A DNA stretch of 63,466 bases from Clostridia bacterium (GTDB lineage: Bacteria > Bacillota > Clostridia > Oscillospirales > CAG-272), in NCBI GenBank assembly GCA_017482055.1, contig JAFUOH010000006.1:1-63466 (forward strand), in the 5' to 3' direction. Positions within the stretch are counted from its first letter, which is position 1; each line of letters opens with the position of its first letter. The position numbers and the translations under genes are program-made. The notes under the pieces were generated by a model. It saw nothing but the letters and a program-made list of their open reading frames with translations, had not been told where the DNA came from and made no database searches. This document shows positions 51,414 through 60,320 of this stretch, piece by piece.

Positions 51414-52250
51414 TTAAAACACCAAAAAATATACAAGCATCGCCGCGCCGAGGATGATGCGGTACCAGCCGAATACCTTGAAATCGTGGCGCTTGATGAA
51501 ATCCATCAAAAAGCGTATGCATACCATCGACACCGCGAATGCGCTGACCATGCCCACAAGCAGTACCGCTGCCTCCGCTGCGGTGAACTCGAAGCCGATC
51601 TTTACAAGCTTTAACAGCGAGGCGCCGAACATTACGGGAATGCCGAGAAAGAATGTAAACTCCGCTGATGTGGTGCGGTCAACACCGAGCATAAGTCCGC
51701 CGAGAATGGTCGCGCCCGAGCGCGAGGTTCCGGGAAGCACCGCTGCCAAAAGCTGAAACAAGCCTATACCGAAGGCGTGACGGAAGGTGAGCGCGTCGAT
51801 GCTTGTCACCTTTGCCGTTTTTGAGCGGTTTCTTCTTTCAACGATGATGAACGCTATACCGACGACAACGAGCATGATCCCGACGGTCAGACCGTTGTAG
51901 AAAAGCGCGTCTATGTAGTCGTCAAAAAGTATGCCTATCACCGCCGCAGGCATGCATGCGACGAGTATTTTCATCCACATTATGAATTTGCCGCGGCTTA
52001 TGACCTTACATATCTCGCCGTTTTTTGAAAATGGCCAGATCTTCTTCCAAAACACCACCGCAACGGCAAGTATGGCGCCGAGCTGTATGACCACCTCAAA
52101 AACTCCGATAAATTTCTCGGATACATTGTTAAGGGTCACAAATTCGTTTAGCAGTATCAGATGTCCCGTGGAGGATACGGGCAGCCATTCGGTGATGCCC
52201 TCCACAATACCGTACAGGAAGGCTTTTAAAAGCTCGATAAATAATTCCAT
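51414..52250 (-). CDS. uppP: Undecaprenyl-diphosphatase (BacA/UppP)
   Basis: 278 aa, about eight membrane helices. EGITEWLPVSSTGHLIL and LPGTSRSGATILGGLMLG are the two signature motifs. Recycles the lipid carrier for cell-wall synthesis and can give bacitracin resistance. RBS AAGGAG; starts nine bases after the U32-family gene. Confidence 0.96.
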   Translation of the reverse strand: MELFIELLKAFLYGIVEGITEWLPVSSTGHLILLNEFVTLNNVSEKFIGVFEVVIQLGAILAVAVVFWKKIWPFSKNGEICKVISRGKFIMWMKILVACMPAAVIGILFDDYIDALFYNGLTVGIMLVVVGIAFIIVERRNRSKTAKVTSIDALTFRHAFGIGLFQLLAAVLPGTSRSGATILGGLMLGVDRTTSAEFTFFLGIPVMFGASLLKLVKIGFEFTAAEAAVLLVGMVSAFAVSMVCIRFLMDFIKRHDFKVFGWYRIILGAAMLVYFLVF

Positions 52251-52259
52251 GGGCGCTCC

Positions 52260-53537
52260 TTATTTCGCTCTTACGATGTCGCCGACTTTCACGTCGAACG
52301 GTACTTTGGCGGAGAATGGCATATATGGATGCGGCGCGGATTCTATCATCTCGCCCGTCTCGTTATAAAGCTCGCCGAGATACAATGCCCGCCCTACCTC
52401 GCCGGGGGTGATGATCTCCACGTCCGAGTGAGCAAACACCTTGTTGCGCTGAACAAACTGCGCCACGCCGCTCTCTTTATCGTATGCGGTAACACGGCAG
52501 AGATATGCCTTTTCCTTCATATAACCCGGCTGTTTTGCGGTGTTGGCATCCTCCATGGGCTTTGCGAAATAGTAGCCCGTGTTGTATTCACGGTGGCTGA
52601 CCGATTCAAGCTCGTAAAGCCATGCGGGGTCGTACACGTAATGCTCGGGATCGGCAAAATAGCGGTCGATCGCCATACGGTAGACATTTGTTACCACCGC
52701 TGCGTAATATTCGCTTTTCATTCTGCCCTCGATCTTAAAGCTGTCAATACCGCTTTCCATAAGCTCGGGAATATGCTCGATCATGCACATATCTTTTGAC
52801 GACAGGAAGAATGTTCCGCGCTCGTTTTCGATGACGGGTACGCGGTTGTCGGGGCGTTTTTCCTCGGTGATCTCATAGTCCGCACAGCCCTCGTCCAAGG
52901 CGACGGTCGAAGGCGCATAGGACATATTCCAGCGGCAGGGCTGTGCGCACCTGCCGCGGTTGGCGTCGCGTCCCACAAAGTGCTGTGAGAGCAGACAGCG
53001 CCCGCTGTAGGAGATGCACATGGAGCCGTGTATGAACGCTTCGAGCTGAAGTTCTCGCGGTACATTCTGACGGATCTCCTTGATCTCGGCAAGCGTCAGC
53101 TCACGAGCAAGCACCACGCGTTTTGCGCCGAGTCTGTGCCACTCACGGCAGGCGGCGGCACTGACAGTGCTCTGCTGAGTTGAAACATGCAGCTCGGTGT
53201 CGGGCAGGTATTCCCGTACAAGCGCCATTACGCCGAGGTCTGCGGCAATGACCGCATCTATTCCTGCGCCCACAAGCCTCTTTACAAATTCGGTGAGCTT
53301 CGGATACTCATCGGTATGAGGCATGGTGTTGAGGGTAAGATTTATGCGCACACCGCGCTCATGCGCATACTTCACCGCTTCGTAAAGCTCATCAAGGGTG
53401 AAATTGTCCGCAGCGGCGCGCATACCGAAATCGTCGCCCGCCAAATATACCGCGTCGGCTCCGTAAAGGATCGCCGCCTTCATTTTATCGAAATTTCCCG
53501 CCGGAGAGAGAAGCTCCGGCTTTTTTTGTGTTGTCAT
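52260..53537 (-). CDS. U32-family protein, TrhP/YegQ-like
   Basis: 425 aa. ELLSPAGNFDKMKAAILYGADAVYLAG opens the U32 fold. GSMCISYSGRCLLSQHFVGRDANRGRCAQPCRW holds the conserved cysteines that bind an Fe-S cluster. The C-terminal domain (about 330-425) is the beta-barrel of long U32 proteins. TrhP-type members make 5-hydroxyuridine in tRNA using prephenate; older annotation as collagenase is doubtful. RBS AAAGGA. Confidence 0.87.
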   Translation of the reverse strand: MTTQKKPELLSPAGNFDKMKAAILYGADAVYLAGDDFGMRAAADNFTLDELYEAVKYAHERGVRINLTLNTMPHTDEYPKLTEFVKRLVGAGIDAVIAADLGVMALVREYLPDTELHVSTQQSTVSAAACREWHRLGAKRVVLARELTLAEIKEIRQNVPRELQLEAFIHGSMCISYSGRCLLSQHFVGRDANRGRCAQPCRWNMSYAPSTVALDEGCADYEITEEKRPDNRVPVIENERGTFFLSSKDMCMIEHIPELMESGIDSFKIEGRMKSEYYAAVVTNVYRMAIDRYFADPEHYVYDPAWLYELESVSHREYNTGYYFAKPMEDANTAKQPGYMKEKAYLCRVTAYDKESGVAQFVQRNKVFAHSDVEIITPGEVGRALYLGELYNETGEMIESAPHPYMPFSAKVPFDVKVGDIVRAK

Positions 53538-53711
53538 GTTTAGTCCTTTCGAAACAGAATAGAATCATTATTTATAATGATACCATCATTCGCGCCGAAT
53601 TGCAAGCGATTCCGATAAAAATTCATAGTAAATTAAACCTCGCGGGCGTTTATTTCACGCCGGACGGTACAATATTAAGAAAAATATTATTTTGAAATGA
53701 GGTAAGTTCAT

Positions 53712-55022
53712 ATGTCATCGGATCTTATTTACAACGGAAGCGGGCTGCCGTCCTTTCCCACGCTTGCGGGAGATGCGGAATGTGATGTGCTCGTTATCGG
53801 CGGGGGCGTGTGCGGTCTTTTGTGTGCATATTATCTTCAAAACGCGGGGGTGAATGTGCTGGTCTGTGAAGCTGAACGCATCGCGGGAGCGGTCACTGCC
53901 CGCTCTACCGCGGTAGTGTCGGTGGGACAGGACGTTCTCTGCCGTGACATATCGCTCCGTCACGGTGCCTATGCCGCACGGACAGTCATGCGCTCCCGTA
54001 TTGATGCGCTGAGGGAGTACCATACCCTTTGCCACGAGCTGGGCTGCCGTTTTGAAGTGCGCGACTTCTATCTTTACTCCACTAAAGGTGCGGCGAGGAT
54101 GGAGCGTGAATATGAGCAGCTTCGCCGCTTCGGCGTCGCCGCGACGCTGCTTCGCGACATGCCGCTCAATATAAAAATGTCAGCCGCCATACACTTTTCG
54201 GGACAGCTTCAGCTTGATCCTCTCGATTTTTGCGCCCGACTCGTACGCGGGCTTACCATACGCGAAAGAACGCGAATCACGCGGCTGACACGCGATGGCG
54301 CCGAGACCGATAAATACCGTATCTATGCCAAATACGTGATAATCGCCACCCATTTCCCACTTCCGAAGCTGCGGGGATTGTATGCACTAAAGCTGTATCA
54401 GAAGCGCTCCTATGTGCTGGCACTTGAAGGTATCCGTGATATCGGCGGGGCGTATGAGGATATCTCCGAGGACGGCATGTACATGCGCATGTACGGTAAA
54501 TATCTCCTGCTCGGCGGCGGTGACCACCGCACAGGCAAAAGCGGCGGCGGATTTGACGCGGTGCTCCAATACCGCGCCGATAATTTTGCCAATCTGTTTG
54601 CAGGTTCAAAAATATACGCCTCATGGGCAACGCAGGATACGGTCAGCCTTGACGGGCTTCCGTACATCGGCAGACTTACCCGCTCGAGCGACCGATGCTT
54701 CGTCGCCACGGGATTCGGCGGATATGGATTTATCGGCTCAATGATCTCGGCGACACTCCTTCGCGATCTGATACTCGGGCGGGATGTTCCCGCGGCGAAG
54801 GTGTACGATCCGTCGCGCAGTATGATGAGCGCACAGCTGTTTGCAAATGTGTTTACTTCCCTCGGGAACTATCTGCTTCCGATCCCGCGCCGCTGTCCGC
54901 ATCTCGGCTGTGCGCTCAAATGGAACGCCTCCGAATGTACATGGGACTGCCCATGTCACGGTTCGCGCTTTGACAAGTGCGGAGCGCTTTTAAACGATCC
55001 CGCACAGCGTGATCTGCGGTAA
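53712..55022 (+). CDS. FAD-dependent oxidoreductase with C-terminal Rieske-type site
   Basis: 436 aa. DAO-family FAD domain with CDVLVIGGGVCGLLCAYYL and ATGFGGYGFIGSMISA. The last 45 residues carry a Rieske 2Fe-2S set, RRCPHLGCALKWN and CPCHGSRFDKCGALL (Cys-His / Cys-His). The Rieske part starts almost at the first ligand and lacks the usual leading beta strands, so it is a compact version. Electron donor and acceptor are unknown; such fusions are common in Clostridia. SD GAGGT precedes the ATG. Confidence 0.85.
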   Translation: MSSDLIYNGSGLPSFPTLAGDAECDVLVIGGGVCGLLCAYYLQNAGVNVLVCEAERIAGAVTARSTAVVSVGQDVLCRDISLRHGAYAARTVMRSRIDALREYHTLCHELGCRFEVRDFYLYSTKGAARMEREYEQLRRFGVAATLLRDMPLNIKMSAAIHFSGQLQLDPLDFCARLVRGLTIRERTRITRLTRDGAETDKYRIYAKYVIIATHFPLPKLRGLYALKLYQKRSYVLALEGIRDIGGAYEDISEDGMYMRMYGKYLLLGGGDHRTGKSGGGFDAVLQYRADNFANLFAGSKIYASWATQDTVSLDGLPYIGRLTRSSDRCFVATGFGGYGFIGSMISATLLRDLILGRDVPAAKVYDPSRSMMSAQLFANVFTSLGNYLLPIPRRCPHLGCALKWNASECTWDCPCHGSRFDKCGALLNDPAQRDLR

Positions 55023-55044
55023 TAAGGTTTTTCTCCAAACAGGC

Positions 55045-55073
55045 TTGCAATTTCCGCTTTTGTATAGTATAAT
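55045..55073 (+). promoter_or_regulatory. Sigma-A-type promoter
   Basis: -35 TTGCAA at 55045-55050, 17-base spacer, -10 TATAAT at 55068-55073. Confidence 0.8.
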
Positions 55074-55118
55074 GTTAGTATACAGCTATGCTGAAAATAT
55101 CCTGCGGGGGAATTGTAA

Positions 55119-56612
55119 ATGATCAAAGTCGTTTCGGTTGAAAATATGAGAAAAAGCGATGCTTACACCGCGGAGCATTCCGCATCCTTTCGTGAGCTTA
55201 TGTCCCGTGCGGGCAAAGCCATATTCGATGCGGTGGAGTGGCGGCCGCCCGTCGCTGTAGTCTGCGGCGTCGGAAACAATGCTGGTGACGGCTTTGTGGT
55301 GGCGGAGCTGCTTTGCGGCGCGGGTGTTCCGTGTACGATCTTCATGCTTTCCGACAGAGTGTCCGATGTGAGCAGGTATTTTTACGACAAATGCATTGCG
55401 CTTGGGGCAGAGATAAAAAACGGTCTTGACGAATTATGCCTTGACGGCTTTGCCACGGTGCTCGACTGCATCTTCGGTACGGGCTTTCGCGGTGAGGTGG
55501 GCGAGCCCTACCGCACCGCTATCCGGCGCATAAACAAAAGCGGCGCATACATCGTATCCGCTGACATAAATTCGGGGCTCGGAGGTGACAGCGGTATCGG
55601 CGATGTATGCGTACACTCCGATCTGACAGTCTCCATCGGCACCTATAAAAGCGGTGTGTTTTTAAACTCCGCCAAGGATATTATAAAGGACAAGGTAAAC
55701 TGCGACATCGGCATAGAGCTCCTTGACGAGCCTGCGTATCTTATCGAAAAGCACGATATCCGCCATTTGTTTGCAAGCCGCCCGCATAACTCCAACAAGG
55801 GCGACTACGGATATGTGGCGCTGATAGGTGGGTCGCTTAGATACAGCGGAGCGGCAAAGCTTGCCAATCTTTCACTGGCGGCACTTCGCTCGGGAGCGGG
55901 AGTGGCAAAGCTGGCAGTACCGAAAAGCCTTGTTAACGCAGTGCTTCCGTTTGTGCTTGAATCCACCGTATTTCCGCTTGACGAGGCGGAGGGAGAATAC
56001 TGCTTCAGCTACGCCACTGCCGATGAGCTTATGAGGAATACTGCCTCGGCGGCGCTGGGGATGGGAATGGGACGCTCGGACGAGGTAAAGCGCCTGCTTG
56101 AATATCTGTTGTGCGAATACAGCGGCAATCTCGTGGTGGATGCCGACGGGCTCAATGTGCTTGCGGGCATGGACAGCGCAAAATTTAAAAACGCCTCCTG
56201 CCGCCTGATACTTACGCCTCACCCAAAGGAATTTGAACGCCTTTGCACAGAGAAGTTTGAAGAGTTCAGAAACGATCTTATCACTGCGGCAAAGGCATAT
56301 GCCAAGCGTACAGGCGCGATCCTGCTCTTGAAAGGTACCACCACTATCGTCACCGACGGCGATACCGTTTACCTTGTTGACCGCGGATGTGCGGGTATGG
56401 CGACTGCCGGAAGCGGGGACGTATTAAGCGGAATACTTGCGGGTATTTGCGGATACGTCAGCGATGACGAGCTGCTGCTCGGAATCGCCGCAGGGGCGTA
56501 CATTGCGGGACTAGCCGGTGAGATCGCCGCGCGGGAAATACCGGAGGTGTCTATGATCGCGAGCGATACCGTAAGAGCTATTCCGCAGGCAATGAAGGAA
56601 ATACTTGAATAA
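55119..56612 (+). CDS. nnr: Bifunctional NAD(P)H-hydrate epimerase/dehydratase
   Basis: 497 aa. N-terminal YjeF_N epimerase domain (1-210: VVCGVGNNAGDGFVVAELL, DCIFGTGFRGEVGEPY) fused to the ADP-dependent dehydratase (215-497: NKGDYGYVALIGGSLRYSGAAKLA, LTPHPKEFERL, GMATAGSGDVLSGILAGI). Repairs damaged NADH/NADPH hydrates. SD GGGGGAA. Followed by mnmA 45 bases on. Confidence 0.94.
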   Translation: MIKVVSVENMRKSDAYTAEHSASFRELMSRAGKAIFDAVEWRPPVAVVCGVGNNAGDGFVVAELLCGAGVPCTIFMLSDRVSDVSRYFYDKCIALGAEIKNGLDELCLDGFATVLDCIFGTGFRGEVGEPYRTAIRRINKSGAYIVSADINSGLGGDSGIGDVCVHSDLTVSIGTYKSGVFLNSAKDIIKDKVNCDIGIELLDEPAYLIEKHDIRHLFASRPHNSNKGDYGYVALIGGSLRYSGAAKLANLSLAALRSGAGVAKLAVPKSLVNAVLPFVLESTVFPLDEAEGEYCFSYATADELMRNTASAALGMGMGRSDEVKRLLEYLLCEYSGNLVVDADGLNVLAGMDSAKFKNASCRLILTPHPKEFERLCTEKFEEFRNDLITAAKAYAKRTGAILLLKGTTTIVTDGDTVYLVDRGCAGMATAGSGDVLSGILAGICGYVSDDELLLGIAAGAYIAGLAGEIAAREIPEVSMIASDTVRAIPQAMKEILE

Positions 56613-56657
56613 ACTACCGAAATCGGCGCCTGTCGGTGCCAAAAGGAGCACATAGCA

Positions 56658-57731
56658 ATGAACGATCGCGTACTTGTAGCCATGAGCGGCGGAGTTGACA
56701 GCTCGGTCGCGGCTTACTTAATAAAATCGCAGGGACTGCCCGCCGTGGGTGTTACCCTTAAGCTGTTTTCAAATGACGATATAAATCTCGATACAGACAA
56801 AACTTGTTGTTCGCTGTCCGACGTGGAGGACGCGCGAAGCGTTGCCATACGCCTCGGAATGGAACATCACGTGTTCAATTTCCGCGACAACTTCAAGGAA
56901 AAGGTCATAGACCGCTTTGTTTCCACCTATGAGTCAGGCGGTACGCCTAACCCCTGCATTGACTGTAACCGCTTTATAAAGTGGCGGCAGCTTCTCACCC
57001 GCGCCGATCTTATGGAGTGTACAAGGATCGCCACGGGGCACTATGCGAGAGTCGAGCGGGATGCGGCGTCGGGGCGCATGCTCTTGAAGCGCTCCGCCGA
57101 TATGAGCAAGGATCAGACCTATGTACTGTACGCGCTCTCGCAGGAGCAGCTTGCGCGCACTATGCTTCCGCTTGGAGGACTGTCTAAAAGCGAGGTGCGT
57201 GAGATAGCCGAATCGCAGGGCTTCATCAATGCAAACAAGCCCGACAGCCAGGACATCTGCTTTGTGCCCGACGGCGACTATGCGAGATTTATCGAGGAAT
57301 ATACCGGAAGCGTACCCGCGCCCGGCGACTTTATCGACGAAAATGGAAATGTGGTCGGACAGCATAAGGGAATAATCCGCTATACCATCGGTCAGAGAAA
57401 AGGTCTTGGTATATCCTTCGGCAGACCCATATTCGTAAGCGCTATCGATCCCTTACACAACACTGTTACGCTTGCGGACGAGCCTGCGCTTTTCTCGCGG
57501 GAGCTGTATGCAAACGATATTAATCTTATCGCCGTAGATAAGCTCGACAAGCCTCTGCGTGTGACCGCGAAGGTACGCTACAGCCATAAGGAAGCGGCGG
57601 CGACAGCAGTACAGACCGCCGAGGATGAGATACATGTGGAGTTTGACGAACCTCAGCGCGCGCTGACACGGGGTCAGGCGGTGGTGCTGTATTCGGACGA
57701 AGTGGTCATCGGCGGCGGAACGATACGGTAG
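56658..57731 (+). CDS. mnmA: tRNA-specific 2-thiouridylase MnmA
   Basis: 357 aa. PP-loop MSGGVDSS (9-16), catalytic Cys100 in NPCIDCNRFIKW, and partner Cys in SQDICFVPDGDYARF. Adenylates U34 of Lys/Glu/Gln tRNAs and installs sulfur. RBS AAGGAG precedes the ATG. Probably cotranscribed with nnr. Confidence 0.95.
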   Translation: MNDRVLVAMSGGVDSSVAAYLIKSQGLPAVGVTLKLFSNDDINLDTDKTCCSLSDVEDARSVAIRLGMEHHVFNFRDNFKEKVIDRFVSTYESGGTPNPCIDCNRFIKWRQLLTRADLMECTRIATGHYARVERDAASGRMLLKRSADMSKDQTYVLYALSQEQLARTMLPLGGLSKSEVREIAESQGFINANKPDSQDICFVPDGDYARFIEEYTGSVPAPGDFIDENGNVVGQHKGIIRYTIGQRKGLGISFGRPIFVSAIDPLHNTVTLADEPALFSRELYANDINLIAVDKLDKPLRVTAKVRYSHKEAAATAVQTAEDEIHVEFDEPQRALTRGQAVVLYSDEVVIGGGTIR

Positions 57732-58022
57732 CTACGCGATAAGATCGACTATTATGTCTTGGAGATGGCATGGGTACACATTGCCTGTGCAGAGCAGATT
57801 GAAGATATGCTCCGCCTTATCACGGTCACAGGTCACGTCCTCCACCGTTGCACATTCACTTTTGCTTCCGTGAAACAAGCGAAGGGTGAAGGCGTACGCC
57901 GTGCGGTGATATTCAAATAACGGCATCATTGTAACGTCGCAGATGAGGACAGTGTTGTTATCAAGCTGTTTTGCGAAATAGAAAACGGATGCGGCGGATA
58001 AGCTTTTGAGGTGTTCAGTCAT
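57732..58022 (-). CDS. Small conserved protein, DUF6514-like
   Basis: 96 aa from ATG 58022 (AAAGGT upstream). The C-terminal NVYPCHLQDIIVDLI resembles the end of the Clostridial DUF6514 family, function unknown. The stop codon abuts that of convergent mnmA with no terminator between. Its promoter region carries a pair of perfect 0A boxes. Confidence 0.65.
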   Translation of the reverse strand: MTEHLKSLSAASVFYFAKQLDNNTVLICDVTMMPLFEYHRTAYAFTLRLFHGSKSECATVEDVTCDRDKAEHIFNLLCTGNVYPCHLQDIIVDLIA

Positions 58023-58080
58023 AGCTACAGATACCTTTCGGAAATTTTGTATCTGCATACCGGTATGTAATTACATTAAA

Positions 58081-58109
58081 ATATTATCACATTTTCAGCG
58101 CTGTGTAAA
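58081..58109 (-). promoter_or_regulatory. Sigma-A-type promoter of the DUF6514-like gene
   Basis: Minus strand: -35 TTTACA (58109-58104), 17-base spacer, -10 TAATAT (58086-58081). Confidence 0.6.
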
Positions 58110-58125
58110 GTGAAATCGGCGGAGT

Positions 58126-58158
58126 ATTTCGACATTTTCTGAATTTTTGTGTCGAAAT
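58126..58158. promoter_or_regulatory. Two perfect 0A boxes as an inverted repeat
   Basis: ATTTCGACA at 58126-58134 and TGTCGAAAT at 58150-58158 are exact inverted copies. Each contains a perfect 0A heptamer (TTCGACA 58128-58134; TGTCGAA 58150-58156). One-mismatch relatives follow at 58183-58189 (TGTCAAA) and 58213-58219 (CGTCGAA). They lie between the divergent DUF6514-like and aspS promoters, 18 bases upstream of the former's -35. Confidence 0.5.
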
Positions 58159-58243
58159 TACCGAAAATATGTACAAAGTGACTGTCAAATGCGGCGTCAA
58201 CAATGGATAATACGTCGAAATGACGATAATGTGTCATACGGTA

Positions 58244-58272
58244 TTGCAAAATTGCCGCGAATTTGTTATAAT
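58244..58272 (+). promoter_or_regulatory. Sigma-A-type promoter of aspS
   Basis: -35 TTGCAA at 58244-58249, 17-base spacer, -10 TATAAT at 58267-58272. Transcription should start near 58279, giving a leader of about 180 bases. Confidence 0.8.
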
Positions 58273-58304
58273 ATAGGGAGTATTTGAATTGTGAGGTTAC
58301 GAAT

Positions 58305-58364
58305 ATGTCTTATACGGTGATTTTAGACATGGACGCTGCCCTCGTCGATTTTCGGAGAGCCTAA
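58305..58364 (+). CDS. Short leader ORF before aspS (19 aa)
   Basis: MSYTVILDMDAALVDFRRA, preceded by GTGAGG, with three Asp codons among 19. It could be an attenuation-type leader peptide sensing charged tRNA-Asp. Alternatively it is a relic of a HAD phosphatase, because VILDMDAALVD resembles the HAD motif (IxFDMDGxLVDS). The ORF ends inside the structured region at 58339-58409, which favours a regulatory role. Confidence 0.4.
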   Translation: MSYTVILDMDAALVDFRRA

Positions 58365-58409
58365 ACGCGAAAAAGCGTTTGTCGACAGAGGGTATTTCCG
58401 AAGGCTCTC
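58339..58409 (+). promoter_or_regulatory. Structured aspS leader with competing hairpins
   Basis: Stem A: CCCTCGTCGA (58339-58348) with TCGAC-A-GAGGG (58382-58392), enclosing stem B, AAACGC (58363-58368) with GCGTTT (58375-58380). Stem C: GAGAGCC (58355-58361) with GGCTCTC (58403-58409) crosses stem A, so the two are mutually exclusive or form a pseudoknot. No T-box sequence (AGGGTGGAACCGCG-like) and no T tract is present, so this is not a standard T-box or terminator. Confidence 0.5.
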
Positions 58410-58460
58410 TTAACTAATGAAATTAAAATATTCTATATACGAAAGTGAAGGATCCAAACA

Positions 58461-60263
58461 ATGGGAGCACAACTTACTAAAAATGATAAGCGTACATCGT
58501 ATGTTGCGGAGCTGTCCGCAAAAAATATCGGCGAGAGAGTCTGCCTTATGGGCTGGGTACAGCGCCAGCGTGACCTGGGCGGTCTTATCTTCGTTGACTT
58601 GCGTGACAGGTCGGGTATCGTGCAGTTAGCATTCGACGACAACACCGATAAAGCGGTGTTCGACACAGCGTTTACTCTGCGTTCCGAGTTTTCTATCTGC
58701 GCAAAGGGCGTAGTCAGAGCCCGCGGAGAAGGTGCTGTAAACAAGAATATCCCCACAGGAGAGATCGAGATCGCGGTGGACGAATTAAAGATATTCTCCA
58801 CCTCTCAGACACCTCCCTTCGAGATCGTGGAAAACAGCGATGTCAAACCTGAATTGAGACTCAAGCACCGCTACCTTGACCTGCGCCGTCCCGATCTTGC
58901 AAACAATATTATCGCACGCTCCAAGATCGCGAAGATCATGCGCGACTACTATGCAGAGAACGGCTTCCTTGAGATCGAGACCCCCTGTCTCATCAAGCCT
59001 ACTCCCGAGGGCGCACGCGACTACCTCGTGCCCAGCCGTGTACATCCCGGAAAATTTTACGCACTGCCTCAATCGCCTCAGCTTTACAAGCAGCTTTTAA
59101 TGTTGTCGGGCTTTGACCGCTATATGCAGCTCGCTCGCTGCTTCCGCGACGAGGACCTCCGTGCCGACCGTCAGCCCGAGTTTACTCAGATCGACCTTGA
59201 AATGTCCTATGTTACCGAGGACGATGTCATGGAGATCAATGAGAAGTTCGTGGTACGTCTGTGGAAAGAATTCCTCGGCGTTGATCTTCCCACTCCCTTC
59301 CTGCGCATGACTTATGCAGAGGCTATGGAGCGCTTCGGCTCCGATAAGCCGGATATGCGCTTCGGCTACGAGCTTTGTGATATTTCCGACGTGCTTGCAG
59401 GCTGCGGCTTTAAGGTGTTCGCGGATACCATCGCAAACGGCGGTTCGGTACGCGCTATCGTGGTAAACGGTGAAGCGGCTAAGTTCTCCCGCAAGGAGAT
59501 CGACTCGCTTACCAATTTCGTCAAATCCTATAAGGCAAAGGGTCTTGCATGGTACAAGAATGTAAACGGAGAGGTATCTTCCTCTTACGCTAAGTTCTTA
59601 ACGGATGAAGAAAATGCGGCTGTGCTTTCTAAACTCGGCGCAGGTGAAAACGATATCGTGTTTATTGTAGCCGACAAGAACGGCGTGGTATACGACTCTC
59701 TCGGCGCACTCCGCTGTGAGATCGCAAAGCGTCTCGGTATTCTCCGTACCGATGATTACAAGTTCCTGTGGGTCACCGAATTCCCGCAGTTTGAGTATGA
59801 CGAGGATGACGGAAGATATTACGCAAAGCATCATCCCTTTACCATGCCTATGGAAGAGGATCTTGCGAAGTATGCAGACACCGATCCCGCAAAGATTCGT
59901 GCAAAGGCTTACGATATCGTGCTGAACGGCTACGAGCTCGGCGGCGGCTCCGTGCGTATCCACGACGCGGAGATCCAGTCTCAGATGTTCGATCTTCTCG
60001 GTCTTACCAAGGAAGAAGCAAACGAGAAGTTCGGATTCTTACTCGAAGCTTTCAAGTACGGCGTGCCTCCGCACGCAGGCATGGCGTTCGGCTTTGACCG
60101 ACTCTGTATGTTGGTGCTCGGGCTTGACGATATCCGTGACGTTATCGCGTTCCCGAAGGTACAGAACGCTTCCGAGCTGATGACGGGCGCTCCCGCGCTT
60201 CCCGATATGAAGGCTCTCGGCGAGCTTTCCATCGCAGTAGTCAAGGAAGAGACCGAAGAATAA
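58461..60263 (+). CDS. aspS: Aspartyl-tRNA synthetase
   Basis: 600 aa, bacterial type. OB-fold anticodon domain (about 20-110), class II motif 2 around RCFRDEDLRADRQPEFTQIDLEMS, the inserted GAD domain (about 290-420), and motif 3 GMAFGFDRLCMLVLG near the C-terminus. Charges tRNA-Asp; bacterial enzymes of this form can be discriminating or also act on tRNA-Asn, not decided here. SD AAGGAT. Behind a long structured leader. Confidence 0.97.
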   Translation: MGAQLTKNDKRTSYVAELSAKNIGERVCLMGWVQRQRDLGGLIFVDLRDRSGIVQLAFDDNTDKAVFDTAFTLRSEFSICAKGVVRARGEGAVNKNIPTGEIEIAVDELKIFSTSQTPPFEIVENSDVKPELRLKHRYLDLRRPDLANNIIARSKIAKIMRDYYAENGFLEIETPCLIKPTPEGARDYLVPSRVHPGKFYALPQSPQLYKQLLMLSGFDRYMQLARCFRDEDLRADRQPEFTQIDLEMSYVTEDDVMEINEKFVVRLWKEFLGVDLPTPFLRMTYAEAMERFGSDKPDMRFGYELCDISDVLAGCGFKVFADTIANGGSVRAIVVNGEAAKFSRKEIDSLTNFVKSYKAKGLAWYKNVNGEVSSSYAKFLTDEENAAVLSKLGAGENDIVFIVADKNGVVYDSLGALRCEIAKRLGILRTDDYKFLWVTEFPQFEYDEDDGRYYAKHHPFTMPMEEDLAKYADTDPAKIRAKAYDIVLNGYELGGGSVRIHDAEIQSQMFDLLGLTKEEANEKFGFLLEAFKYGVPPHAGMAFGFDRLCMLVLGLDDIRDVIAFPKVQNASELMTGAPALPDMKALGELSIAVVKEETEE

Positions 60264-60274
60264 ACAAAACACAA

Positions 60275-60312
60275 CAGGGATGCTTGCACATATGGGCATC
60301 CCTGCCTTTTTG
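60275..60312 (+). terminator. Intrinsic terminator of aspS
   Basis: CAGGGATGC at 60275-60283 with GCATCCCTG at 60296-60304, then CCTTTTT. The T tract runs directly into the SD of the acyltransferase gene. Confidence 0.8.
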
Positions 60313-60320
60313 GGAGGATC

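Noticed and set aside
58300-58460. T-box riboswitch before aspS
   Set aside because: No AGGGTGGNACCGCG-type antiterminator sequence and no terminator T tract; described instead as an unclassified structured leader.
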